Shown here: positions 1-7,306 of the stretch, one piece after another | How positions within the stretch are numbered: position 1 is the first letter of the stretch | Layout: each line of letters starts with the position of its first letter | Assembly (NCBI GenBank): GCA_022823775.1 | Contig: JAJEHI010000182.1 | Location: 1-36,608, forward strand | Length of the DNA: 36,608 nt | Direction of reading: 5' to 3' | From: Defluviicoccus sp. | Lineage (GTDB): Bacteria; Pseudomonadota; Alphaproteobacteria; MPNO01 | Translations under genes and position numbers: made by a program | The notes under the pieces: generated by a model | Told to the model about the DNA's origin: nothing | The model's database searches: none | The model's input: only the letters and a program-made list of their open reading frames with translations

Positions 1-212
1 TCGAGAGTGATCGCGAGGCGCCGCCTCGAAGAGAGCAGCGCCGTCGCCACCCGCCATCCCGGATAGCCTTCGATCTCGTCGAACAGCACCGCCTTGTCGG
101 TCTGCGAGGCAAGCCCCGACAGGTCGCGCGGATCGACCGGCCTGGTCACGCGCTGAATTTCGCCCGCCGCATCGAGGTCCTGGAGGAAGTCGCGGAACGC
201 TTTCTTCGTCAT
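1..212 (-). CDS. UbiD-family decarboxylase, N-terminal fragment (runs off the window)
   Basis: Only the first 70 codons are present. The start is ATG at 212 (reverse strand), with a GGGAAGAG purine run just upstream. The visible protein opens with MTKKAFRDFLQDLDAAGEI, followed by a V-T-R-P-V-D segment and later the block AVLFDEIEGYPGWRV, which is the usual opening of UbiD-type prenyl-FMN decarboxylases (short 'Fr.fl..L...Gei.rv..pvD' leader, then 'll.F..i.Gyp'). Such enzymes reversibly (de)carboxylate aromatic or alpha,beta-unsaturated acids, for example vanillate or hydroxybenzoates. The catalytic Glu-Arg-Glu region is outside the window, so activity cannot be judged. It is divergent from the HpaB-type hydroxylase gene; the 127-bp gap must hold both promoters, but I see no clear consensus there. 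A role in the aromatic pathway is inference from family and neighbours. Confidence 0.8.
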   Translation of the reverse strand, partial: MTKKAFRDFLQDLDAAGEIQRVTRPVDPRDLSGLASQTDKAVLFDEIEGYPGWRVATALLSSRRRLAITL

Positions 213-339
213 CTCTTCCCATCCCGGTGAGCGCCCATAATGGGCCGCGGTCAAACCGGGTGACAAGCGTCCGGCGGTTCGACCCGCGCCGGACCCCCGA
301 TTATCATTGCGCCCGGCGCAGTTGAGGGGAGGCCGCCGC

Positions 340-1809
340 GTGGGTATCCGAACGGGCGCGGAGCTGATCGCCGGGCTGGAAGACGGGCGCGAGCTCTATA
401 TCGACGGCGAGAGGGTCGCCGATCTGGCCGGGGATCCGCGTTTCGCCGGCGGGCTCCGGACGCTGGCCGAGCTCTACGACATGCAGCACGAGGACGGGCT
501 GACGGACGAGATGACCTATGTCTCGCCGAGCTCGGGCGAACGGGTCGGGCTCTCCTTCATCCAGCCCCGGAGCCGCGAGGACCTCGTCCGCCGTCGGGTG
601 ATGGTCAAGCACTGGCACGATCGCACCTTCGGCATGTATGGCCGCGCGCCCGATTTCATGAACGCGATGCTGGCCGGGTTCGGCGCCTGCCCCGAGGCCT
701 TCGGCGCGTTCGGCGACAACGTCCGGCGCTATTACGAGAAGGTGCGGGAAAGCGATCTCGTCACCACCCATTCGCTCACCAACCCGCAGGTCGACCGTTC
801 GAAAGACGTCTCCGAGCAGAAGGGTCCGATGGACCTCGCCGCGAAGGCGGTGCGCGAGACCGATTCCGGCATCGTGATCCGGGGCGCGCGGATGCTGGCG
901 ACGCTGGGCGCCTTTTCCGACGAGCTGGTGGTGATGCCGGCGCCGTCCTACCCGTTGCCCGACACCGAACAGGCGAAACCCTTCGCGATCGGCTTCGCGG
1001 TGCCGGTGGCGACGCCCGGCATGCGGCTGATCTCCCGTCCCGCGGTGGTCCATCGCGAGGCCGGCTCGGCGCTCGACTTCCCGCTGTCGAGCCGGCTCGA
1101 CGAGACCGATTGCATGGTCGTGTTCGACGATGTCGAGGTGCCGTGGGAGCGGGTCTTCCTCTATCGCGACGTCGACGCGTTCAACTCAATATACCCGAGG
1201 ACCGGGGCGGGCGCGGGCATGGCGCACCAGTTCGTCACCAAGAATCTCGCGAAGGCCGAGTTCATGATGGCGCTCGGCTTCACCCTGGTGCGCACAACGA
1301 AGATCGACGTGCACCAGCACATCCAGGGGATGCTGGCGGAGCTGATCAACTACACCGAGGTGGTACGATCCTGCCTGACGGCGAGCGAGGCGGAGCCGCG
1401 CGAGGGGCCGAACGGGACGCTGCTGCCGGCGATGGGGCCGCTCGATGCGGTGCGCTTCCTCTACCCGCAGATGTTCCGCCGAAGCTGCGAAATCATTCAG
1501 GTCATGGGCGCGGGAGGGCTCGTGATGGTGCCGTCCTTCGCCGAGCTCGACGGGCCGGTCGGCGCCGACGTGGAGGCCTACTACCAGGCCGCGGGCGCGG
1601 ATTCGCGGGCGCGGATCAAGCTGTTCCGGCTCGCCTACGACGCCGCGATGTCGAGCTTCTCGGGCCGTCAGCAGCTCTACGAGCGCTATTTCGCGGGCGA
1701 CCTCGTCCGCGCCGCCGGCTTCCTCTACGAGCGCACCGAGAAGGAGGCCCATGTCGAGCGCATCTGGCGCATCCTCGACGAACTGGAGGCGGAGCAGGGT
1801 TCCGCATAA
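340..1809 (+). CDS. HpaB-type 4-hydroxyphenylacetate 3-monooxygenase family protein (FADH2-dependent phenol hydroxylase)
   Basis: The protein has 489 residues if it starts at GTG 340, which has a GAGGGGAGG ribosome site 8 bases upstream; a TTG at 307 is possible but lacks one. Length and motifs fit the large oxygenase of two-component flavin monooxygenases: the leader RTGAELIAGLEDGRELYIDG (residues 4-23), a WHDRTFGMYGRAPDF block near 92-106, and HSLTNPQVDR near 144-153, equivalent to the substrate/flavin-binding His segment of HpaB. These enzymes use FADH2 from a separate reductase to ortho-hydroxylate phenols to catechols in the cytoplasm. No HpaC-type reductase gene lies in the window, so the partner must be elsewhere. 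Homologues also include vinylacetyl-CoA isomerases, but the HpaB-like His segment and the aromatic-catabolism neighbourhood favour a hydroxylase. The exact substrate is unknown. A palindromic repeat follows the stop codon. Confidence 0.85.
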   Translation: MGIRTGAELIAGLEDGRELYIDGERVADLAGDPRFAGGLRTLAELYDMQHEDGLTDEMTYVSPSSGERVGLSFIQPRSREDLVRRRVMVKHWHDRTFGMYGRAPDFMNAMLAGFGACPEAFGAFGDNVRRYYEKVRESDLVTTHSLTNPQVDRSKDVSEQKGPMDLAAKAVRETDSGIVIRGARMLATLGAFSDELVVMPAPSYPLPDTEQAKPFAIGFAVPVATPGMRLISRPAVVHREAGSALDFPLSSRLDETDCMVVFDDVEVPWERVFLYRDVDAFNSIYPRTGAGAGMAHQFVTKNLAKAEFMMALGFTLVRTTKIDVHQHIQGMLAELINYTEVVRSCLTASEAEPREGPNGTLLPAMGPLDAVRFLYPQMFRRSCEIIQVMGAGGLVMVPSFAELDGPVGADVEAYYQAAGADSRARIKLFRLAYDAAMSSFSGRQQLYERYFAGDLVRAAGFLYERTEKEAHVERIWRILDELEAEQGSA

Positions 1810-1820
1810 ATCGGCCGTGG

Positions 1821-1937
1821 GGGACGCATCCTTCGATACGCGGCTTCGCCGCTACTCAGGATGAGGAGAGGCTTGGCGATCCAAAAGAACCCATCCTCAT
1901 CCCGAGTAGGCCCGGAGGGCCGTATCGAGGGACGCCC
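1821..1937. repeat. Long palindromic intergenic repeat, copy 1 (cruciform/cloverleaf type)
   Basis: The element lies between the convergent HpaB-type and SDR genes. The outer arms are GACGCATCCTTCGATACG and CGTATCGAGGGACGCC, and inner arms CTACTCAGGATGAGG and CCTCATCCCGAGTAG pair with each other. Between outer and inner arm on each side sits a small self-complementary piece (CGGCTTCGCCG on the left, GCCCGGAGGGC on the right), so the folded form would be a long stem with two side hairpins and a central loop of about 30 bases. A second copy is at 8658-8761. Similar palindromes are, from memory, common between convergent genes in Sphingomonas-like and other alphaproteobacterial genomes; they may act as bidirectional terminators or be REP-like mobile elements. 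The right arm abuts the SDR stop codon. Confidence 0.9.
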
Positions 1938-2695
1938 TAAACCGCCGTGTAGCCTCCGTCGACGATCAGGTCGTGGCCGGTGACGAAGGCCGATTCGTCG
2001 CTGGCGAGGAAGAGCGCCGCGTCGGCCAGGTCTTCGGGCTGTCCCAGCCGCCCGATCGGGTGGAGCGGCACCAGCGCGCGGCGCACGTCCTCCATCGTGT
2101 CGTAGTGTTCCAGAAGCCTCCCGGTCTCCGTCGCACCCGGCGAGAGCGAATTGACCCGCACGTTATCCTTCGCGAAATCGAGCGCCATCGACCTCGAGAG
2201 CTGAATCACCGCCGCCTTGCTCGTCACATAGGCCGGGCGATTCGGGACGACGACGCTGCCGAGCTGCGAGGCGACGTTGATCACGCTGCCGCCGCCGGCG
2301 GCCGCGATCTTCGGGATCCCGTATTTGCACATCAGGAAGATGCCCGTCAGGTTGATCCGCATCGCCCGTTCCCACTCGGCGAGCGGAAGGTCGACGACGT
2401 TCGCCACCGGTTCGCGCGCGGCGGCGCCGTTCATCAGGATTTGGATGGTGCCGAACGCGTCGATGGCGGCCTCGACCGCCCCCTCTGTCGACTCCGGGTC
2501 GGCGACGTCGCAATGCCGCGCCCGAGCCGTTCCGCCCGCCGCAACGATATCGGCCACGGTCCGCTCCGCGCCGTCCAGGTCGATATCGCAGACGAGAACG
2601 GAAGCGCCCTCGGCAGCGAACCGACGCGCCGACGCGCCCGCGATTCCGCCCGCGGCCGCCGTGACCAGCGCAACCTTTCCGTCCAGCCTGCCCAT
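1937..2695 (-). CDS. Short-chain dehydrogenase/reductase (SDR), classical type
   Basis: A 252-residue classical-SDR-length protein, NAD(P)-dependent and cytoplasmic. Visible landmarks are the beta-1 dinucleotide loop at 12-19, the CDVAD acidic segment near 62-66, the structural M-N-G-A at 88-91, Asn115 in INLTG, Ser143, and the catalytic Tyr156/Lys160 in PAYVTSK, with a C-terminal VTGHDLIVDGGYTAV typical of FabG-like enzymes. The oddity is the cofactor loop, which reads T-A-A-A-G-G-I-A instead of T-G-x-x-x-G-I-G, so two of the usual glycines are Ala. Cys37-Asp38 after beta-2 suggests NAD preference (inference). It starts at ATG 2695 with a GGAGG-like run (reverse of cctcc) upstream. It is divergent from the isomerase gene at 2746. 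A likely role is oxidation or reduction of an alcohol/ketone catabolite; the substrate cannot be assigned. Confidence 0.88.
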   Translation of the reverse strand: MGRLDGKVALVTAAAGGIAGASARRFAAEGASVLVCDIDLDGAERTVADIVAAGGTARARHCDVADPESTEGAVEAAIDAFGTIQILMNGAAAREPVANVVDLPLAEWERAMRINLTGIFLMCKYGIPKIAAAGGGSVINVASQLGSVVVPNRPAYVTSKAAVIQLSRSMALDFAKDNVRVNSLSPGATETGRLLEHYDTMEDVRRALVPLHPIGRLGQPEDLADAALFLASDESAFVTGHDLIVDGGYTAV

Positions 2696-2745
2696 GGTCG
2701 TCTTTCCTCCCTATGTTCGGCCGAGTCTGGAGGAACGAGGGTGTC

Positions 2746-3546
2746 ATGAACAGGCTGTCCATCAACCATTACATCTGCCCGGCCGGGATGACCGTGCCCG
2801 CCTTCCTAGACAGGGCGGTCGCCGTCGGCGCCGGAGCGGTGGGTCTCACCGCGCGGGCCATCGCCGAGGAAGGAGCGGAACAGCTCAAGGCGATGCTCGA
2901 CGACCGCGGACTCTCCGTGTCCTCGGTCAACAGCGCGGGCTATTTCGCCAACAAGGACGGAGCGCTCGTCGACGACCACGACCGCCGGATGGTCGAGGCG
3001 GCGGCGATCCTCGATGCCGGCGCGGTCTGCGTGATCGCGGGCGGGCGCGGCGCGGACCGTTCGGTCGATGCGGCGCAGGCCCGCGTCCGGGACGGGCTCG
3101 AGGCGTTGGCCGCGATCGCGCGCCCGGCCGGCGTCAGGCTCGGCGTCGAGCCGATCCATCCCGTCGACCTGATGACCAAGGGCTGCGTCAATTCCATCGC
3201 CGATACGCTTGCCCTGATCGAGGGGATCGAGGGGGTCGGCATGATCCTCGACATCAACCATTCCTGGTGGGATCCGGCGCTTCCCGGTATCTGCCGCGAC
3301 CGTCTGGACCGGGTCGCCCTCTTCCAGCTGTGCAACGTGGTCGAACCCGAGCCGTCCCGCCCGCGGCGCGAATTCCTGTCCGCCGGGCTGGTCGATCTCG
3401 CCGGGCTGATCGCCGGGTTCGAGGCCGACGGCTATTCGGGGTTCTACGAGTTCGAGATTTTCCCGCCCGACCTGCACAGGCGGCCGGTCGAAGACGCGCT
3501 GGAGGACGCCGCGCGGTTCATGCGGGAGCGGGCGGGGGTTTCCTGA
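2746..3546 (+). CDS. Sugar-phosphate isomerase/epimerase-like TIM-barrel protein (xylose isomerase-like superfamily)
   Basis: 266 residues from ATG 2746; the start is chosen because GAGGGT and GGAGG purine runs precede it, whereas an upstream in-frame ATG at 2713 would overlap the divergent promoter and lacks a site. The sequence has the beta/alpha-barrel pattern of the AP_endonuclc_2/xylose-isomerase-like superfamily. Metal-binding acids lie at strand ends: Glu135 in GVEPIHP, Asp169 and His172 in ILDINHSWW, and a Glu in YEFEIF near the C-terminus. Members isomerise or epimerise sugars, hydroxypyruvate and inositol derivatives, and some are 3-dehydroshikimate dehydratases feeding protocatechuate. 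The latter would fit an aromatic region but is not shown here. Its 3' end overlaps the convergent MFS gene by 29 bases. Confidence 0.8.
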   Translation: MNRLSINHYICPAGMTVPAFLDRAVAVGAGAVGLTARAIAEEGAEQLKAMLDDRGLSVSSVNSAGYFANKDGALVDDHDRRMVEAAAILDAGAVCVIAGGRGADRSVDAAQARVRDGLEALAAIARPAGVRLGVEPIHPVDLMTKGCVNSIADTLALIEGIEGVGMILDINHSWWDPALPGICRDRLDRVALFQLCNVVEPEPSRPRREFLSAGLVDLAGLIAGFEADGYSGFYEFEIFPPDLHRRPVEDALEDAARFMRERAGVS

Positions 3547-4891
3547 GCGAGATGGCCACGCCGAGCGCGGTGAGCACCGAGAACGCGACGAACACCAGCG
3601 TCATCACCGAGAGATAGCGATCCGGCACCGAGGAGACCGAAGCCGTGCCGAGCCGCACCGAGATCAGCACGGTGACGATCGCCATCGACACCATCATGCC
3701 GAGCGAGCGCATCTCGGCCGACAATGCCGAGGCCATGCCGCGCTCGGCCGGGACCACGCTGGTCATGATGTTGGAGATGTTGGGCGCCGAGAAGAAGGCG
3801 AAGCCTAGCCCCTGGAAGACCATCACCGCGAGTATGTGAACCGGCCCCGATCCCACGTCGAGGAACGCCGCCAGCACCGTCTGGCAAAGGATGAACGTCC
3901 CGCCCGTGAAGGTGATCAGGTGCGCCGGAAAGCGGTCCGCGAGGCGCCCTCCGAGAGGCGCGAACAGGGCCATCACCACCGGACCCACGATGAGGATCTC
4001 GCCCGCCCCTTCCGGCGAATAGCCCTGGATGACCTGGAGATAGATCGAAAGCAGGAAGGTCGTCCCGACGGTCCCGCAATAGATGAGGAACTGCACCAGG
4101 AGCGCCTGCGACAGGCGGCGGTTCGCGCCGATCGCGCCGAAATTGATCAGCGGGTTGGCCGAACGTTTCTCCGCCGCGAAGTAGACGGCGCCGATGACTG
4201 CCGTCGCGGCGATCAGAATCCAGCCCAGGAGCCCGCGCCCGAGCATCGCGGAGCCCGCGATCAGGGTGGCGATCAGAACGACCAGGAGCGCGCTGTTGAC
4301 CATGTTTATCGACGCGGTCGGCGGTCGCCAGCGGCTGGGCAGCGTGAAGCGGGAAAGCGCGTAGGCGGCGAAGGGCGGTATGGCGGCGAGGTAGAACACC
4401 CACCGCCAGCCCAAATGGGTGGTCACCAGCCCGGCGAAATAGGGTCCCGAGGCGAGGCCGATATAGGTCGCCCCGATCGCCAGCCCGATCAGCCGTCCGA
4501 GCTGGCCCTTCGGGGCGATGTCGGCGACGATCGCCATCGAGGTCGCGATCAGGAAGGCCGCCGCAACCGCCTGCAGGAAGCGCATGACGATGACCAGCGG
4601 CATCGAGGGTTGCAGCCCGATCGCGAAGGTGGCGATGCCGAGCCCGATCAGTCCCCACTTGAACAACGAGTTCTTGTCGGTCGCGTCGGCGAACCGACCG
4701 ATCGGCATCAGAAGCGCGGCCGCGGCGCCAAGGAACACCGTATCGAGGAGGCTGAGTTCGAGCCCGCTCGCCCCGAACTCGCGCGCCATCGTCGGCAGCG
4801 GCACGCCCACGATCGCGTGCATGAATGCGCTGGCGAACTGCGACAGAGCGATGAACGCGATCAGGAGCCAGCGGGACCGGGCCGCCGCCAT
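3518..4891 (-). CDS. MFS drug/aromatic-compound transporter, DHA2 (EmrB/QacA)-like
   Basis: 457 residues from ATG 4891, which has GGAAGG five bases upstream; a GTG at 4924 would add 11 residues without a ribosome site. The protein is a chain of about 14 hydrophobic helices of the major facilitator superfamily, beginning WLLIAFIALSQFASAFMH. It carries the helix 2-3 loop motif as GRFADATDKN and the long transmembrane runs typical of the 14-helix DHA2 proton-antiporter group. It acts in the inner membrane, probably exporting or importing small organic compounds by proton exchange. It is divergent from the Rieske oxygenase gene across about 150 bases, so it may move a substrate or toxic intermediate of that pathway (inference). 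Convergent 3' overlap with the isomerase gene is 29 bases. Confidence 0.85.
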   Translation of the reverse strand: MAAARSRWLLIAFIALSQFASAFMHAIVGVPLPTMAREFGASGLELSLLDTVFLGAAAALLMPIGRFADATDKNSLFKWGLIGLGIATFAIGLQPSMPLVIVMRFLQAVAAAFLIATSMAIVADIAPKGQLGRLIGLAIGATYIGLASGPYFAGLVTTHLGWRWVFYLAAIPPFAAYALSRFTLPSRWRPPTASINMVNSALLVVLIATLIAGSAMLGRGLLGWILIAATAVIGAVYFAAEKRSANPLINFGAIGANRRLSQALLVQFLIYCGTVGTTFLLSIYLQVIQGYSPEGAGEILIVGPVVMALFAPLGGRLADRFPAHLITFTGGTFILCQTVLAAFLDVGSGPVHILAVMVFQGLGFAFFSAPNISNIMTSVVPAERGMASALSAEMRSLGMMVSMAIVTVLISVRLGTASVSSVPDRYLSVMTLVFVAFSVLTALGVAISLRKPPPAPA

Positions 4892-5043
4892 GGATGCCTT
4901 CCGCCGTTCGAGGTCGGGCGACACTAGGCCAGGCTCGGAACCCGGTCCAGCGGACGCAATCCCCCGGCGCGAGCCTGTCCAAGACGTACGTTTGCTGGTT
5001 AACTGCGGCGGAAGGCGCCGCCGCGCCGCGCCGGAGACCGACG

Positions 5044-6225
5044 ATGAGCGACAGCCAGAGCCGTTCGTCCGCGATCAAGACCCAGATTCCCGAACTCGGC
5101 CTGACGGAATACTGGTACCCGGCGACTTTCGCGAAAAAAGTCAAACGGCGCCCTGTCGGCGTCCGGATGCTGGGCGAGACGCTGGTGCTGTTCCGCGGCA
5201 GGGACGGCCACGTCGCCGCCGCCTCCAATACCTGCCCGCATCGCGGCGGCTCGCTGATGCACGGCGTCTGCCATTACAAGGGCACCGTCGCCTGCCCCTA
5301 TCACGGATGGGTGTTCGACGAGCGGGGCGAATGCGTCGCGGTCCTTTCCGAAGGCCCCGAGAGCGCGATGCCCGGCAAGGTCAGGCTCCGGATCTATCCG
5401 ACCGCGGAATACAAAGGGCTGGTCTTCGTCTGGATGGGGAACGGCAAGCCGGTCCCGGTCGAGAACGAGATCCCGCCCGAGTTCTTCGAAGGGAGGGAAA
5501 CCGCGCTCTTCATCTCTGCCCGGCGGTGGGACGTGAACTGGAGGGTCGCACTCGAGAACTCGCTCGACTCGCACGTCATGTACGTTCACCGGAACGCGCT
5601 GTTGCAGCTCATGGAGCCCTACCAGCAGTTCGGCCGCACCGGGTATTCCCCGCGCATCGTCAACGGCAGGGCGGCGATCGGCTATCTCAGGGATCCGCCG
5701 CGCACCGGACGCGAATTCTATCCCGGTCTCGACGATTACTGGCCGAAGACCGAGTGGCGCAGGCTGTGGCTCTGGATCTTCGCCTGGCGCAATGCCCGTA
5801 TCCGCAACAGCAGGCCATTCCTCGAAGACAACGAGGAATGGGGTATGCACACCATGGTCGACGGCCGCTACGTGCGCTCGGCCGGGCATCATCTGCCGAG
5901 CATGTTCCGCTTCGATTTCGGCGGGCAGATGTTCACCCGCTTCTGCGTTCCCATCGATGCCGACACCACGCGTGTTTTCTATATCCATGCCGCCCGCCGG
6001 AAGACGCGGCTCGGCCGCGCGCTGCGCGCCGCCTACTATCACCTCTTCCGCAACTGGGCGCTCAACATCAACTTCTCGACTCAGGATTACCGTGTAATGG
6101 CGGCCCAGGACTACGATGCGCCGGAGATGCTGTCGGCCAGCGACGGGCAGCTGGTGCGCTGGCGGCGGCTGTTGTTGACCGCGCGCGGAATGCCCGACCC
6201 GCGCGATCCGCCGGCGGGCGGATAA
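5044..6225 (+). CDS. Rieske non-heme iron aromatic-ring oxygenase, alpha subunit (O-demethylase/hydroxylase type)
   Basis: 393 residues from ATG 5044 (GGAGA seven bases upstream). The Rieske [2Fe-2S] ligands are clear: CPHRGG near residues 63-68 and CPYHGW near 83-88 (C-x-H ... C-x-x-H). The mononuclear iron site is in ENSLDSHVMYVH (about 176-187), giving the D-x-H-x4-H arrangement, with a later acidic ligand expected in the C-terminal part. The C-terminal domain is of the VanA/phthalate-oxygenase/LigX type rather than benzene-dioxygenase type, and no beta subunit follows, so a homomultimeric monooxygenase or O-demethylase is likely. It needs electrons from a ferredoxin/reductase that is not in the window. 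It is followed 22 bases later by the LigB-type dioxygenase gene, suggesting that it produces the catecholic substrate of that enzyme (inference). Confidence 0.88.
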   Translation: MSDSQSRSSAIKTQIPELGLTEYWYPATFAKKVKRRPVGVRMLGETLVLFRGRDGHVAAASNTCPHRGGSLMHGVCHYKGTVACPYHGWVFDERGECVAVLSEGPESAMPGKVRLRIYPTAEYKGLVFVWMGNGKPVPVENEIPPEFFEGRETALFISARRWDVNWRVALENSLDSHVMYVHRNALLQLMEPYQQFGRTGYSPRIVNGRAAIGYLRDPPRTGREFYPGLDDYWPKTEWRRLWLWIFAWRNARIRNSRPFLEDNEEWGMHTMVDGRYVRSAGHHLPSMFRFDFGGQMFTRFCVPIDADTTRVFYIHAARRKTRLGRALRAAYYHLFRNWALNINFSTQDYRVMAAQDYDAPEMLSASDGQLVRWRRLLLTARGMPDPRDPPAGG

Positions 6226-6247
6226 CGGCCCCGGGGGAGGGGGTGAA

Positions 6248-7306
6248 ATGGCGGAAATCCTCGGTCTGGGCATGACCCACTACACAGGGCTCCGTTTCGT
6301 CGACGAGGAGATGAGCATCTTCCTGAGGCGGACGCTCAGGGGAAGCGACGTGCCCGACGAGATGAAGGATCCCGCCAACTGGCCCGACGCGATGCGCGAG
6401 GAATGGGCCGACGACCGGGGCGCCGCTGCGGCGACCGCGCACCGCAGGCGCCACTGGGACGCCTTCACCCGCATGAAGGACGAGCTCGATTCGTTCGCAC
6501 CCGACTTCGTCGTCATGTGGGGCGACGACCAGTACGAGAACTTCGTCGAGGACATCGTGCCGCCGTTCTGCGCCTACATCGCCGACGAGTTCGTCTCGAC
6601 CCCGTACCTCGATCTCCCCGGCCGGCCGGATCCGCCCAACGCCTGGGGCGAGCCCGAAGACACGGAATTCGTTCACAAGGGCCACCCGGAAGGCGGCGCC
6701 TGGCTGGTGGAGAAGCTGAGCGAGCAGGGCATCGACATTCCCTATGCCTACCGCCTGCGGCACGGAAAGGGCCTCGCGCACGCGTTCATCAACACGCTGC
6801 TGTTTATCGACCATGAACGGACCGGTTTTCCCCACCCGCTGGTTCCGTTCCACGTGAACTGCTACGGCGGCGAATTGATCCGCACGCGGGGAGGCCATCT
6901 GGTGCCCGGCGAGGAGGACATCCGCCGCGATCCCCCGGCGCCGTCGGCGCGGGCCTGCTTCGATCTCGGGCGCGGCATCGCCCGGGTGCTCGCGGACTCG
7001 CCCTGGCGGGTCGCGCTGATCGCGTCTTCGAGCTGGTCGCACGCCTTCCTGACCGCCAAGAACCACTGGATCTATCCCGACCACGGGGGCGACCGGAGGC
7101 GGCTCGAAGAGCTGCGCGAGGGCCGGTTCGTGGAATGGCGCGACCTCACCCATGAGGAGATCGAGGACGCCGGGCAGCACGAGTTCCGCAACTGGATCTG
7201 CCTCGCCGGCGCCATGACCGAGCTCGGTGCCGGCGTCGAGATCGTCGATTACATGGAAAGCTGGGTGCTCAACTCCAACAAGTGCTTCGCGGTCATGCGG
7301 CCATGA
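6248..7306 (+). CDS. LigB-type (class III) extradiol ring-cleavage dioxygenase
   Basis: 352 residues from ATG 6248 with GGGGGAGGGGGTGAA directly upstream. The opening MAEILGLGMTHYTGL places His11 where LigB-type enzymes have their first iron ligand. The block FVVMWGDDQYENF (88-99) is the usual 'vvi.gdDq.enf' signature of this superfamily, and His178 in GLAHAF matches the position of the conserved active-site His. The segment VPFHVNCYGGEL (199-210) and the final third around Ser259-His265 also follow the family. These non-heme Fe(II) enzymes open protocatechuate, gallate or catechol-like rings by extradiol cleavage. No small LigA-like subunit gene is adjacent, so it resembles single-chain forms such as LigZ. 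The next gene overlaps its stop codon in an ATGA arrangement, implying translational coupling. Confidence 0.85.
   Translation: MAEILGLGMTHYTGLRFVDEEMSIFLRRTLRGSDVPDEMKDPANWPDAMREEWADDRGAAAATAHRRRHWDAFTRMKDELDSFAPDFVVMWGDDQYENFVEDIVPPFCAYIADEFVSTPYLDLPGRPDPPNAWGEPEDTEFVHKGHPEGGAWLVEKLSEQGIDIPYAYRLRHGKGLAHAFINTLLFIDHERTGFPHPLVPFHVNCYGGELIRTRGGHLVPGEEDIRRDPPAPSARACFDLGRGIARVLADSPWRVALIASSSWSHAFLTAKNHWIYPDHGGDRRRLEELREGRFVEWRDLTHEEIEDAGQHEFRNWICLAGAMTELGAGVEIVDYMESWVLNSNKCFAVMRP

Noticed and set aside
3518-3546. The 29-base overlap of convergent isomerase and MFS genes as a sign of a frameshift
   Set aside because: Both C-termini look normal in length, and short convergent overlaps are common in compact genomes.
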